From the NCBI GenBank assembly GCA_041648175.1, contig JBAZPO010000002.1:124001-188000 (forward strand): a stretch of 64,000 nucleotides of DNA, given 5' to 3'. The notes beneath the pieces are model-generated. The model ran no database searches and was not told the DNA's origin. It saw only the letters and a program-made list of their open reading frames with translations. Made by a program: the position numbers and the translations under genes. This DNA comes from Desulfobaccales bacterium. Its GTDB lineage: Bacteria; Desulfobacterota; Desulfobaccia; Desulfobaccales; 0-14-0-80-60-11. This document shows, piece by piece, positions 41,686 to 50,864 of the stretch; positions within the stretch are counted from its first letter, which is position 1, and the number at the start of each line of letters is the position of its first letter.

Positions 41686-44355
41686 CTAGAAAGTGCCGCC
41701 CATGGTGAATTCCCAGGCACTGGAACGTTCCCAGGGATGTTTCGATAGATTATAACCCCATTCCACCCGCAGTGGCCCCATTGGGGAGAACCAGCGGAAA
41801 CCGACTCCGGCAGTTGTCCGTAAAAAGGGGCCAACTTCATTGGGACCGTAGACGTTACCAGCATCAACAAAGACCGTCCCCGAGAGGCCCATCTTTTTGT
41901 ACAGGGGAAACCTGAACTCAGTGTTAAGTTGCAGGAAGCGCGGGCCACCGATGCGTTCATTGGTGGCCGGGTCACGGGGGCTGATCTCAGCATATTTAAA
42001 GCCCCGGATGGTGTCAATACCACCCAAGTAGAACAGCTCGTAAGCCGGCATTGCACCCCAGTGCAACTTGTTCATCCCGCCGGCCCGGCCATGGAGCACG
42101 CCGACACAATCCCATTTAAGCGGAAAATACCAGCCGGTTTCAGCAATGTAGCGCACAAAGGCCGTATCGCCTCCCAACCCCGCCATCTCAATCGAGGCGC
42201 TGTTATCCGAACCTCGGGTGGGGGCAAACGTGGAATCCCGGGAATCCCGCCGCACTATGAATGAGGTGGCGCTGGTATTATGGATCGTCGCAGCCTGCTG
42301 CAGGGTCTCCGAGGCATTGGGCACCAGGTCCTGTAATTGGACGTTCTCAAACCGATACATCCAGAAAAGGCGGGTATACTTCCATTTAAGGGGGTGACTC
42401 AGGCGTAAAACGCCACCCTGACTGACCCGGGTGTATTCGCTGTATTCCCGCTCCCAGTTAAAGGCGTCGATCCCCAGACTCAAAGGCCGGTCAAAAAGGT
42501 AAGGCTCCACAAAAGAGGCCCGAATCCGATGGGAAATCGTACCGATAACCCCTTCAACTTTGACTTGCTGGCCTCGCCCGAACAGGTTGTTTTGGCTGAT
42601 CGTCACCATCCCCACGGCGCGGTCCTGGGTACTGTAACCCGCTCCAAGACCGAAGGTGCCAGTAGGCCGCTCCTTGACGGTAATCTTCAGGTTCATGTGG
42701 TTGGGAGCGCTCCCCGGAGTGGTGGAGAAATTCACATCTTCAAAATATTCCAAGCGCCGCAGATTCTTGATGCTTTCTTTGAGACTGGTGGCGCTGAAGA
42801 GTTCCTGTTCGTAGACCCGCAGTTCCCGCCGGATCACTTTGTCCCGGGTCTTGATGTTGCCGGCGATATCGATACGTTCGAAATAGACCTTTTGGCCTTG
42901 ATGGATGTCGAAGGTGACATCCACGGTTAAATTTTGTTCGTTCTCCTTAATCAGGGGCACGATGTCGGCGTTGGCATAGCCGTGGTCCGCGTAGAAATCA
43001 GCCAGGATGGTAAGATCTTCCTGCAACTGCTCCCGGCTATAGACCGGCGCTTTAGGAGTCTTCAGCATATCCAGGATCTTGGCCTTGTCTTCCAGGAGGT
43101 CACCGGTTAAATCGATCTTACCTACATGGTATTCAGGCCCCTCTTGAATGGGAATAGTGACATAAATCCAATTGCCCTTAATGTCTACTTTGGGTTCCCC
43201 GACTTTGGCCTTGATATAGCCATGGTTATAATAAAACGAGGAGACTTTTTCCAGGTCCCGTTCCAAAGTGTCCTTATTCAGCTTACCTGACCCAGTGATT
43301 AACGAGACGAGGTAAAAGCCCCGTTCTTTGGTTTCCATCACCTTCCGGAGTTCCTTGGAGCTGAAGGCCTTGTTGCCTTCGAATTCGATATCTTTGATGG
43401 CCATCTTGCCGCCTTCATTGACATTGAGCACCAGGTTAACTTCGTGTTCGCCCGCGGGCACCAGGTTATAGGAAATATTGGCTTCGTAATAGCCCTTCTC
43501 CCGATACAACTGCTGGACTTTGTTGATGTCTTCCTTGATAGCGCCTTCCGAGGCTACCGAGAAGGGTTTGAGGGCCATAACCTCTATGATCTTATCTTTT
43601 TTGATCTTCCGGTTGCCTTCCACCTGGATCTCCCGGATGGAGGGCTTTTCCTTCACCAGGACGGTGAGCACCCGGCCTTCCGGGGTATCACCGATATCCA
43701 TCCGGACGTCGGTGAAATAACCCATCTTGTAGATGGCTTTCAAATCCTCGCGCACGTGGGCCGGAGACAGGGTTTCCCCTTCCCGGGTCTGCATCGTTCC
43801 CAGGATGGCGTCCCGTTCGATGCGGCGGTTTCCCTTGATAACAATGTGGGCAATCTTCTCCTTACCCAGAATCTTCAGGCTCAGTTCCTGGGCCGCCTGA
43901 CGAGAAAGGCCGCTTATGGATTTGAGCCCTGTCCCTTGCAGCTTTAAGGCAGTGACCGGCATCTTGCCGGTCAGGTCCAGGAGGCGGGCGTCCAAAGAGA
44001 GGGCGTCTCCCACCTTGATCAAGGTTCCCCAGATCACGAGGTCTGCCCCCAGTTTCCGGCCGATCTGCTGGGCTGAACCGTCATTCAAGGGTTCCGACAG
44101 TTGGGAGATTTCCTTGGCAAGGGCTTCCGGGGCAATGAGGGTGAAGCCGTCGGTCTTCAAACGGTCCTGGATTTCCTGGCTGATCTTTTGCCCCAGGTGT
44201 TCCAGCGGTTCTTTACTGTTGATAATAAAAGGGAAAACAGCAACCTTTTTGAAAACCAATTCCTGCTCCTGGGCCAGGGTTGGTCCGGAGGAAGCCAGAG
44301 CCAATACCACCAGGAGGAATGCTGCAATCAGGCTTCGAGCCACTTTATTCTCCAT
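41686..44355 (-). CDS. bamA: Outer-membrane assembly factor BamA with an extra N-terminal domain
   Basis: An 889-aa precursor. After a signal peptide, residues about 30-165 form an additional alpha/beta domain (VAVFPFIINSKEPLEHLGQK..., LGADLVIWGTLIKVGDALSLDARLLD) that resembles TolB-N/CsgG-like domains and is absent from standard BamA. Five POTRA domains follow, the first beginning KIAHIVIKGNRRIERDAI. The beta barrel starts near residue 560 (FGLGAGYSTQDRAVGMVTIS) and has the loop-6 motif IRGF (GGIDTIRGFKY) and a C-terminal phenylalanine (GGTF). It overlaps lolD by 11 bases. Confidence 0.95.
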   Translation of the reverse strand: MENKVARSLIAAFLLVVLALASSGPTLAQEQELVFKKVAVFPFIINSKEPLEHLGQKISQEIQDRLKTDGFTLIAPEALAKEISQLSEPLNDGSAQQIGRKLGADLVIWGTLIKVGDALSLDARLLDLTGKMPVTALKLQGTGLKSISGLSRQAAQELSLKILGKEKIAHIVIKGNRRIERDAILGTMQTREGETLSPAHVREDLKAIYKMGYFTDVRMDIGDTPEGRVLTVLVKEKPSIREIQVEGNRKIKKDKIIEVMALKPFSVASEGAIKEDINKVQQLYREKGYYEANISYNLVPAGEHEVNLVLNVNEGGKMAIKDIEFEGNKAFSSKELRKVMETKERGFYLVSLITGSGKLNKDTLERDLEKVSSFYYNHGYIKAKVGEPKVDIKGNWIYVTIPIQEGPEYHVGKIDLTGDLLEDKAKILDMLKTPKAPVYSREQLQEDLTILADFYADHGYANADIVPLIKENEQNLTVDVTFDIHQGQKVYFERIDIAGNIKTRDKVIRRELRVYEQELFSATSLKESIKNLRRLEYFEDVNFSTTPGSAPNHMNLKITVKERPTGTFGLGAGYSTQDRAVGMVTISQNNLFGRGQQVKVEGVIGTISHRIRASFVEPYLFDRPLSLGIDAFNWEREYSEYTRVSQGGVLRLSHPLKWKYTRLFWMYRFENVQLQDLVPNASETLQQAATIHNTSATSFIVRRDSRDSTFAPTRGSDNSASIEMAGLGGDTAFVRYIAETGWYFPLKWDCVGVLHGRAGGMNKLHWGAMPAYELFYLGGIDTIRGFKYAEISPRDPATNERIGGPRFLQLNTEFRFPLYKKMGLSGTVFVDAGNVYGPNEVGPFLRTTAGVGFRWFSPMGPLRVEWGYNLSKHPWERSSAWEFTMGGTF

Positions 44356-45055
44356 GTAGAGTTACTGCTTTGCCTTCCAACAAAGTGATCTGCCGATCCA
44401 GGGCCCGGGCCATCTCCAAGTTGTGGGTGACGATGACCGAAGTGAGGCCGCGTTCCCGGTTCAGTTCCAGGATGAGCTCCTGCACCCGGCCTCCGCTTTT
44501 GGGGTCCAGGTTACCGGTGGGTTCATCGGCCAGGAGCACCTCCGGCCCCAGCACCAGGGCCCGGGCCACGGCCACCCGCTGTTGTTCGCCGCCGGACAGG
44601 GTGGAGACCCGGTGGGTCAAACGGTCCTTAAGCCCCACCCGCACCAGGATCGCCTCGGCCTGCTCACGGGCCACCGCTTTTGGCAGCCGCGCGATGAGCG
44701 CCGGCATCATCACATTTTCCAGGGCATTGAATTCGGCCAGTAGATGGTGAAATTGAAACACGAACCCGACCTTGTGATTACGAAAGGCTGCCAGGGAACG
44801 GTCATCCAGGGCGAAGACGTCCTGGCCTTCCCATAGCACGGTTCCGGCGCTGGGGCGCTCCAGGGTCCCCAGGATGTGTAGCAGCGTCGATTTTCCTACG
44901 CCCGACGCCCCTACCACCGCCAGGGTCTCACCCGAGCGGATATCCAGGTCTACCCTGGTGAGCACCTCCACCTGGTTGCCATTGTGGCGGAAGATTTTGG
45001 CCAGGCCGCGGATTTCCACCTTCACGGGAGTCTGAGGGTTTGCCTGCTTTGTCAT
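44345..45055 (-). CDS. lolD: Lipoprotein-releasing system ATPase LolD
   Basis: A 236-aa ABC ATPase that powers removal of lipoproteins from the inner membrane. Walker A GASGVGKST, Q-loop VFQFHHLLAEFNALENV, signature LSGGEQQRVAVARAL, Walker B VLLADEPTGNLD and the H-loop VTHN are complete. The FQFHHLL..F motif is typical of LolD. The permease genes lie 269 bases upstream, separated by a repeat element, and bamA overlaps downstream. Confidence 0.95.
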   Translation of the reverse strand: MTKQANPQTPVKVEIRGLAKIFRHNGNQVEVLTRVDLDIRSGETLAVVGASGVGKSTLLHILGTLERPSAGTVLWEGQDVFALDDRSLAAFRNHKVGFVFQFHHLLAEFNALENVMMPALIARLPKAVAREQAEAILVRVGLKDRLTHRVSTLSGGEQQRVAVARALVLGPEVLLADEPTGNLDPKSGGRVQELILELNRERGLTSVIVTHNLEMARALDRQITLLEGKAVTLHGE

Positions 45056-45197
45056 TGCGTTCCCAAACGGTAAGCCACCTTATCACTTTCCCCAAGGAGC
45101 GTCAATGCAGGTTTTCGTTTTAAGCTGTTGGTTCACAGCGCCGCACTTCCTGGTTATCGGTGACTTCGTAGTATTAGGTTTCATGTCTTAATACTCG

Positions 45198-45279
45198 TTG
45201 CCAAAAGCTTTTTTCTACTCACCCCTCACCCTCTCCCCTCAGAGGGGCGAGGAAATAAAAGGAAGGAACTTTTGGCAAG
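45198..45279. repeat. Family-E MITE-like repeat between lolC/E and lolD
   Basis: 82 bases bounded by TTGCCAAAAGCTTTTTTC on the left and GGAAGGAACTTTTGGCAA on the right (inverted). Related copies are at 59520-59639 and 59991-60111, with a half copy near 54797-54850. Confidence 0.75.
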
Positions 45280-45324
45280 CGTTACAATTAACCCGAAACG
45301 AAAAACAAAAAATCAAAAACGGCA

Positions 45325-46560
45325 TCACTCGTACCTGATCGCCTCCACCGGGTCCATCCGGGCCGCTTGCCAGGAGGGGTAAAGGGTGGCCAGGAAGCTG
45401 ATAGCCATGGCGGCAGCGATTATGGCCAGCACATCCGGCACCTGGACCGTCACCGGCAGGGTGGAGATGTAATAGACATCCCGAGGCAGCTTGATGAATT
45501 GGTACTTTTTCAGGATGGCGCAGAGGCCCAGACCCAGTCCCAGACCGCCGATAGTGCCCAGGCCCCCGATGATCAGCCCGTTGAAGATAAATATCTTCAT
45601 GATGCTTATGCGCGTGGCCCCCATGGACTTGAGGATGGCGATGTCCCGGGTCTTTTTCATGACCATCATGAACAGGGTCGAGGAGATGCCGAAGGCCGCC
45701 ACCAGGATGATCAAGGTCAGGATGATAAACATGGCGATCTTCTCGAGCTTCAAGGCAGCGAACAGGCTGCGGTTCATATACATCCAGTTGCGGGTATAAA
45801 AAGGCGGCCCGAGTTTTTTCTGAATGACCTCCGCCAGTTCCGCCGCAGCATAGATATCTTTGATTTCCACTTCCAGGCCGGTGACCCGGCGACCCAGCCC
45901 CAAAAATTCCTGCAGGGCCGGGATGCTGGTGTAGACCAGGGAAGAGTCGAACTCGTACATGCCGGAATGAAAAATGGCGGCGATACGAAAGGCCTTCATC
46001 CGGGGCAACCTGCCCATGGGCGTCAGAGTGCCCAACGGCGAGATGACGTTCAGGTAGTCTCCCACCGAAAGGTTGAGGTTCCGGGCGAGTTCGTTGCCGA
46101 TGGCGGCCAGAGGCGGTTCTCCGGGCTCCCCCGCCGCCAGGTCGGCGAATTTCCCCTGCACCACATCCAGGGCACGGGGCCCGCCCGCCCGAATCGTCGC
46201 CGGGTCCAGACCCCGGACGATCCCCCCCGCAATGTTCCCCGGTGAAGAGTACATCACCTGAGTATAGATGAACGGATCAACCGAAACCACCCCGGGGATA
46301 TCCTTGATCTTGGCGGCCACCTGCTCCTCGTCCGTGAGACTGGCGCCGTGCTTATGCACCAGGATGTGGGCGTTGACGCTGAGGATCTTTTTCTTCAGGT
46401 CAAGGTCAAAGCCGGTCATCACCCCGATGACCACGATGAGGGCCATAACCCCAACCATCACCCCGGCTACGGAAATAAAGGTGGATAGCGGCAGAAAACC
46501 TTTCTGGCGCTTGACTCCTCGAAGTAGCCGCAAGGCTACAAAGGTTTCAAAAAAGCCCAA
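45325..46560 (-). CDS. Lipoprotein-releasing system permease LolC/E (copy 2)
   Basis: A 411-aa inner-membrane permease with four transmembrane helices: one near residues 20-45 (LSTFISVAGVMVGVMALIVVIGVMTG) and three after residue 270 (IAMFIILTLIILVAAFGISSTL..., IFIFNGLIIGGLGTIGGLGLG..., LAIIAAAMAISFLATLYP). The large periplasmic loop lies between. It ends PSWQAARMDPVEAIRYE, the LolC/E signature. The same-length paralogue upstream, 23 bases away, suggests that the two form a LolCE heterodimer with LolD. Confidence 0.93.
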   Translation of the reverse strand: MGFFETFVALRLLRGVKRQKGFLPLSTFISVAGVMVGVMALIVVIGVMTGFDLDLKKKILSVNAHILVHKHGASLTDEEQVAAKIKDIPGVVSVDPFIYTQVMYSSPGNIAGGIVRGLDPATIRAGGPRALDVVQGKFADLAAGEPGEPPLAAIGNELARNLNLSVGDYLNVISPLGTLTPMGRLPRMKAFRIAAIFHSGMYEFDSSLVYTSIPALQEFLGLGRRVTGLEVEIKDIYAAAELAEVIQKKLGPPFYTRNWMYMNRSLFAALKLEKIAMFIILTLIILVAAFGISSTLFMMVMKKTRDIAILKSMGATRISIMKIFIFNGLIIGGLGTIGGLGLGLGLCAILKKYQFIKLPRDVYYISTLPVTVQVPDVLAIIAAAMAISFLATLYPSWQAARMDPVEAIRYE

Positions 46561-46583
46561 ACCTGCGCAGCCTCCTTTAGCCC

Positions 46584-47819
46584 TTATTCATAGCGGATGC
46601 CCTCAACTGGATTCAGACGGGCTGCCTGCCAGGAAGGGTAAAGTGAAGCAATGAGGGTGATGGCTAAAGCTGCAATGATGATGGCCAAGAGGTCCATGGC
46701 CTGAATCTGGACCGGCAAGGTGTCCAGGTAATAGATATCTTTTGGTATTTTGATGAATTGATATTTCTGCAATACTTCGCACAGGGTCAATCCTGACAAG
46801 ACCCCCAAGGAGGTCCCCACTGCTCCGATAAACAAGCCATTCAAGACAAAGATTTCTATAATGCTTCGGCTGGTGGCCCCCATGGATTTGAGGATCGCGA
46901 TATCCTTGGTTTTTTTCATCACCATCATAAAGAGGGTGCTGGCGATGCCGAAGGCTGCCACCATGATGATCAAGGTCAATATAATAAACATGGTGATTTT
47001 TTGCATTTTTAAAGCCGCAAACAGCGGCCCGTGCATGGTTTGCCAGTCTTTCGTGTAAAAGGGCGCGCCAAGTTTCTCATCAATGACGCGCGCCACTTGG
47101 CCGACGGCATAGATATCCTTTACCTGAACTTCCAACCCCGTAATCTGGTTGCCCAGCCCTAAAAACTCCTGTACCCGAGGAATGCTGAGAAACATGAGCC
47201 CCGAATCAAATTCATACATACCTGTATGGAAAATGGCGCCAACCCGGAATGATTTCATGCTGGGCTGGCGGCCCGCAGCCGTGCGGCTTCCCAAGGGGGA
47301 GATGACGTTCAGGTAGCTGCCCACTTTGAGGTTGAGCGTCTGGGCCATCTCATTGCCGATGGCTGTGACCGGCGATTCCCCCGGTATATCGGCGGTCAGA
47401 TCCTTCCAGTGCCCTGCTTGGAGCCTCAGACCTTTTGGGCCTCCGGCGGTGAGCAGGTCCGGATCGATGCCTCGCAGTACTCCACCGGAGAGGCCTTCCC
47501 CTGAAGATACCATTACCTGGGTATATATGAATGGATGGGCCGCGCTGACCCCGGGTAGAGCCTCTACTTTTTGAACCACCTGCTTGTAGTCGGTAAAGAG
47601 GGAACCCTTTTTCAAGAGAACGATGTGCGCGTTAATGCCCAGGATCTTCTTCTCCATTTCCTGGGTGTACCCGGTCATCACCCCGATGACCACGATGAGG
47701 GCCATGACCCCCACCATCACCCCGGCCATCGAAATAAAGGTGGATAGGGAGAGAAAGCCTTTTTGGCGCTTGACCCCCTTGAGCAACCGCAGGGCTACGA
47801 ACGATTCGAAGAAACCCAA
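46584..47819 (-). CDS. Lipoprotein-releasing system permease LolC/E (copy 1)
   Basis: A 411-aa permease, clearly a tandem paralogue of the following gene: both share the N-terminal FFE(S/T)FVALRLL(K/R)GVKRQKGFL and the PSWQAAR end, and differ mainly in the periplasmic loop. Function as for the partner: extracting lipoproteins for LolA. lysS lies 6 bases upstream, so lysS-lolC/E-lolC/E are one operon. I cannot tell from sequence alone which copy plays the LolC and which the LolE part. Confidence 0.93.
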   Translation of the reverse strand: MGFFESFVALRLLKGVKRQKGFLSLSTFISMAGVMVGVMALIVVIGVMTGYTQEMEKKILGINAHIVLLKKGSLFTDYKQVVQKVEALPGVSAAHPFIYTQVMVSSGEGLSGGVLRGIDPDLLTAGGPKGLRLQAGHWKDLTADIPGESPVTAIGNEMAQTLNLKVGSYLNVISPLGSRTAAGRQPSMKSFRVGAIFHTGMYEFDSGLMFLSIPRVQEFLGLGNQITGLEVQVKDIYAVGQVARVIDEKLGAPFYTKDWQTMHGPLFAALKMQKITMFIILTLIIMVAAFGIASTLFMMVMKKTKDIAILKSMGATSRSIIEIFVLNGLFIGAVGTSLGVLSGLTLCEVLQKYQFIKIPKDIYYLDTLPVQIQAMDLLAIIIAALAITLIASLYPSWQAARLNPVEGIRYE

Positions 47820-47825
47820 GGCAGC

Positions 47826-49310
47826 TTACCTCTCCGGTCTGAGGAGCGGAAACAAAATGACGTCCCGGATGGAAGCCGAATCGGTGAGGAGCATCACCAG
47901 CCGGTCGATGCCGATCCCCTCGCCGGCGGTAGGCGGCATGCCCTGCTCCAGCGCGATGACGTAATCCTCGTCCAGGGCGTGGGGCATCTCTTCATCGCCC
48001 GCGGCATGGGCGTCCAGTTGCGCCTCGAAGCGGCTCCGCTGGTCCACCGGATCGTTGAGCTCGGAGAAGGCATTGGCCAGTTCCCGCCCGGCAATGAACA
48101 GCTCGAAGCGGTCCACCACCTCAGCATCCACGTCGCTGCACCGGGACAGAGGAGAGGTCTCCCGGGGATAACCCAGGATAAAAGTAGGCTGCTGCAGGCG
48201 GGCTTCCACCTTGAGGTCGAAGAGTTTTGTCAGGGCGCGGCCGTAGCCCTCGCCCGGACGCAGAGTGACGCCTTCCTCTTTGGCCAGATTCACCAGGGCC
48301 TCCCGGTCCCGTACTACCTCCGCGGGGATGCCTCCGATCCGAGTCAGGGACTCCCTCAGATCCAGTCGGGTCCAGGGAGGGGTAAGGTCAATCTCGACCC
48401 CCTGGTAGATCAGCCGCGTGCTTCCCAGGACCTCTTGGGCCACCTGGGCGATCAGCTCTTCGGTAAGGGCCATAAGGTCTTCATAGGTAGCATAGGCCTG
48501 GTAAAACTCCAGCATGGTGAATTCGGGATTGTGCTGGATGGACAGACCTTCGTTACGGAAATTCCGGTTGATCTCGAAGACCCGGTCGAACCCGCCGATC
48601 ACCAGGCGCTTCAGGTAGAGCTCCGGCGCGATCCTCAGATAAAGGGTCATGTCCAGGGCCTGATGATGGGTGACAAAAGGCCGGGCCGTGGCGCCCCCGG
48701 GAATGGGCTGCATCATGGGGGTTTCCACTTCCAGGTAGCCCCGGTTCTGGAAGAATTGCCGCATTAAACTGATAATCGCGGCGCGCCTGATGAACACCTC
48801 CCGGACCTGGGGGTTGACCATCAGGTCCAGGTAGCGCTGGCGATACCTGGTCTCGACATCGGTGAGGCCGTGGTATTTTTCCGGCAAGGGTAATAGGGCC
48901 TTGGTGAGCAGGACGAATTTGGACACCGCCAGGGTGAGTTCCCCGGTTTTGGTGCGGAAGAGCGTGCCCTCGAAGCCCACGATGTCTCCCAGGTCCAGGC
49001 GTTTAAAGAGAGCGAACTCATCCGCCCCCAACACCTGTTTCTGCACGTAAGCCTGGATGCGGCTGGTGCCGTCCTGGATGTGGCAGAAGCTGGCCTTGCC
49101 GAACTCCCGGAGCAGCATGAGGCGGCCCGCCACGCTGAACCTCTGGTCCAGGGCCTCAAGCCCGGGGCCGTCCAAAGCGCCGAACTCCTCTATGACCTGG
49201 GCGATGGTATGGGTGGGAACGAAGCGATTATAAAATGGATCAATGCCCTGCGCCCTCAAGTCATCGATCTTTTGCAAGCGCTGGGTGCGAATCTGGTCGG
49301 ATTGTGCCAT
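47826..49310 (-). CDS. lysS: Lysyl-tRNA synthetase (class II)
   Basis: A 494-aa class II LysRS. The N-terminal OB-fold anticodon-binding domain (SVAGRLMLLREFGKASFCHIQDGTSRIQAYVQ) precedes the catalytic core with motif 1 (IISLMRQFFQNRGYLEVETPMMQPIPGGA), motif 2 (FEINRNFRNEGLSIQHNPEFTMLEFYQAY) and motif 3 (GIGIDRLVMLLTDSASIRDVILFP). Length and motif order are normal. It is the first gene of the lol cluster, an arrangement frequent in Desulfobacterota and other proteobacteria. Confidence 0.97.
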   Translation of the reverse strand: MAQSDQIRTQRLQKIDDLRAQGIDPFYNRFVPTHTIAQVIEEFGALDGPGLEALDQRFSVAGRLMLLREFGKASFCHIQDGTSRIQAYVQKQVLGADEFALFKRLDLGDIVGFEGTLFRTKTGELTLAVSKFVLLTKALLPLPEKYHGLTDVETRYRQRYLDLMVNPQVREVFIRRAAIISLMRQFFQNRGYLEVETPMMQPIPGGATARPFVTHHQALDMTLYLRIAPELYLKRLVIGGFDRVFEINRNFRNEGLSIQHNPEFTMLEFYQAYATYEDLMALTEELIAQVAQEVLGSTRLIYQGVEIDLTPPWTRLDLRESLTRIGGIPAEVVRDREALVNLAKEEGVTLRPGEGYGRALTKLFDLKVEARLQQPTFILGYPRETSPLSRCSDVDAEVVDRFELFIAGRELANAFSELNDPVDQRSRFEAQLDAHAAGDEEMPHALDEDYVIALEQGMPPTAGEGIGIDRLVMLLTDSASIRDVILFPLLRPER

Positions 49311-49653
49311 GCGATTTCAGCCTGATAGTAGGTGCCGTTGGATGGGTCCTTAAACTTACATTTTTTAGATTATTCCCGGCCCTTAGTCAAGGATTAAAGC
49401 CGGACCTCCCGGCCGAGAGCCCGCTTGGGCGGCCCCGCAGTGTCCCGTCTGGATATGCCGTATTAACAAAATATGTGGCATCTTCCGTAGAGGCGCCCCT
49501 TCGTGTGCACCCTTCATCAGGGCCGGACAAATAGGACTGCCCCTACAGAAAATTGTTTTATTTCCAAAGCAAAAAGATACTTATCTAGATTGACAAAGAA
49601 TTATGTGTAATTATTATTTAAACTAATTAATAAAGTTAACCAAGGAGGAAATT
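49311..49653. other. Intergenic region with a promoter for the next gene
   Basis: 343 bases between divergent genes. A tract at about 49490-49552 resembles the one near 23527-23585. A promoter (TTGACA 49590-49595, 16 bases, TATTAT 49612-49617) lies shortly before the next gene. Confidence 0.55.
49590..49617 (+). promoter_or_regulatory. Sigma70-type promoter
   Basis: Perfect -35 TTGACA and -10 TATTAT (5 of 6) with a 16-base spacer, 37 bases upstream of the following ATG. Confidence 0.65.
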
Positions 49654-50049
49654 ATGGAAAACAAGAAGGAATTTTTTTTCGTGGTCCTCATCCTCTTTGC
49701 CATTGTGACTGTTCTTACTTTTCTGCCAGCAAGCGCTCAAGGGAAGCGTTACCCAAAGTTTGACGTTTGCATAGCTAATGAAACAAATATTCCTGTCAAC
49801 TATAGGTACCGATGGTGCACCAGAGCCGGAAAAGGATGTCGAGATTACAAAAAGACCACCATTCGTCCGGGTTCTACAAATACACATACATCGCCCGAGG
49901 GAATGGCCAGACTGGATGTTGAAATGCATACCGGCGGTGCGAAAGGGTATTACAAGACTTATTCCATAGAAGGAGAGACCGAAGGTTGTAAGCTGCAATA
50001 CGCAATTGGAACAGTCGAAGGTGGCCATTTGCGGATTTTTAAAAAATGA
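49654..50049 (+). CDS. Hypothetical secreted protein
   Basis: A 131-aa precursor with a signal peptide (MENKKEFFFVVLILFAIVTV..., cut after PASA). The mature ~100 residues have four cysteines and look all-beta (KFDVCIANETNIPVNYRYRWC, RLDVEMHTGGAKGYYKTYSIEG). No family recognised. AAGGAGG precedes the ATG, and a good promoter lies just upstream, so it is probably well expressed on its own. Confidence 0.65.
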   Translation: MENKKEFFFVVLILFAIVTVLTFLPASAQGKRYPKFDVCIANETNIPVNYRYRWCTRAGKGCRDYKKTTIRPGSTNTHTSPEGMARLDVEMHTGGAKGYYKTYSIEGETEGCKLQYAIGTVEGGHLRIFKK

Positions 50050-50405
50050 TAGCGATGTGACCATTGCTCTTATGGCCTTTAAGGCCATAGCCGCCATCTC
50101 GGGGGCTGAGGACTCACGGTCACGCGGCTGGAACCCCGCCGGAAACTCTTGACCGAAAACCTTGAAAAACTTCGGGAGGTGGCCGACGTCCAATGCTAAA
50201 GGCGGGATGCGCTTCGCTTTCCCGCCCTACGCTACGGCCCTGAGCCCGGCGGATTATCAACGCCTGCTGGACGAATAATGCAAGGGCTCGCCGCCCGCCT
50301 TCTCCGATCGCTTGCCTTCACCCTCTCTAAAAAATTACCGAGAACCCTCAAAAAGCATTGAAAACTTGTAGTTTGCTCCGAATTTTGCTAACATTTATTT
50401 TTACG
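50050..50405. other. Intergenic region with a family-B repeat
   Basis: 356 bases. A family-B repeat is at 50197-50231. A fragment around 50230-50278 reads ALSPADYQRLLDE, perhaps a gene remnant. No complete gene seen. Confidence 0.5.
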
Positions 50406-50843
50406 ATGTTTGCGATAGACGCGTTCACTCTTACAGTCAACACCACCGCTGGGACCGACATTCTGGATCTTACCGACATCGTGACGGGCCGGGTTCAGGA
50501 AACCGGGGTGATCGAGGGCTTGCTCACCCTCTTCATCTCAGGGTCCACCGCGGCTTTGAGCACCATCGAATTCGAGTCCGGCGTGGTCAACGATTTGCGG
50601 GCCGCCATCCAGCGCCTCTTCCCCCTAGATATCGCTTACGAGCATGATCGCCGCTGGGGCGACGGTAACGGCTACGCCCACGTCCGCGCCGCTTTTCTCA
50701 AGCCATCGCTAAGCATCCCCATTGCCGAGGGCAGCCTGCTCCTGGGCACCTGGCAGCAAATCGTCTTACTGGACTTCGACAACCGGCCCCGGCAGCGCCA
50801 CATCCAGGGCCAGGTGATGGGACTCCACCGCAACCACGGATAA
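50406..50843 (+). CDS. YjbQ (UPF0047) family protein
   Basis: A 145-aa protein of the YjbQ/UPF0047 family, some members of which have weak thiamine-phosphate synthase activity. Motifs are VNTTAGTDILDLTDIV, GLLTLFISGSTAALSTIEFESG, and the metal-site region AHVRAAFLKPSLSIPIAEGSLLLGTWQQIVLLDFDNRPRQR. The usual HTTA histidine box is replaced by VSGSTAAL-type FISGSTAALST, so one ligand seems changed. Start at ATG 50406 fits the family length; an upstream start would add an odd hydrophobic leader. phoH follows 21 bases later. Confidence 0.82.
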   Translation: MFAIDAFTLTVNTTAGTDILDLTDIVTGRVQETGVIEGLLTLFISGSTAALSTIEFESGVVNDLRAAIQRLFPLDIAYEHDRRWGDGNGYAHVRAAFLKPSLSIPIAEGSLLLGTWQQIVLLDFDNRPRQRHIQGQVMGLHRNHG

Positions 50844-50864
50844 CCTCCCCAGTTAAAAACCCCC

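Noticed and set aside
45367..46245. 292-codon plus-strand frame opposite lolC/E
   Set aside because: Antisense shadow with extreme Gln/His/Asp composition; the minus-strand permease is certain.
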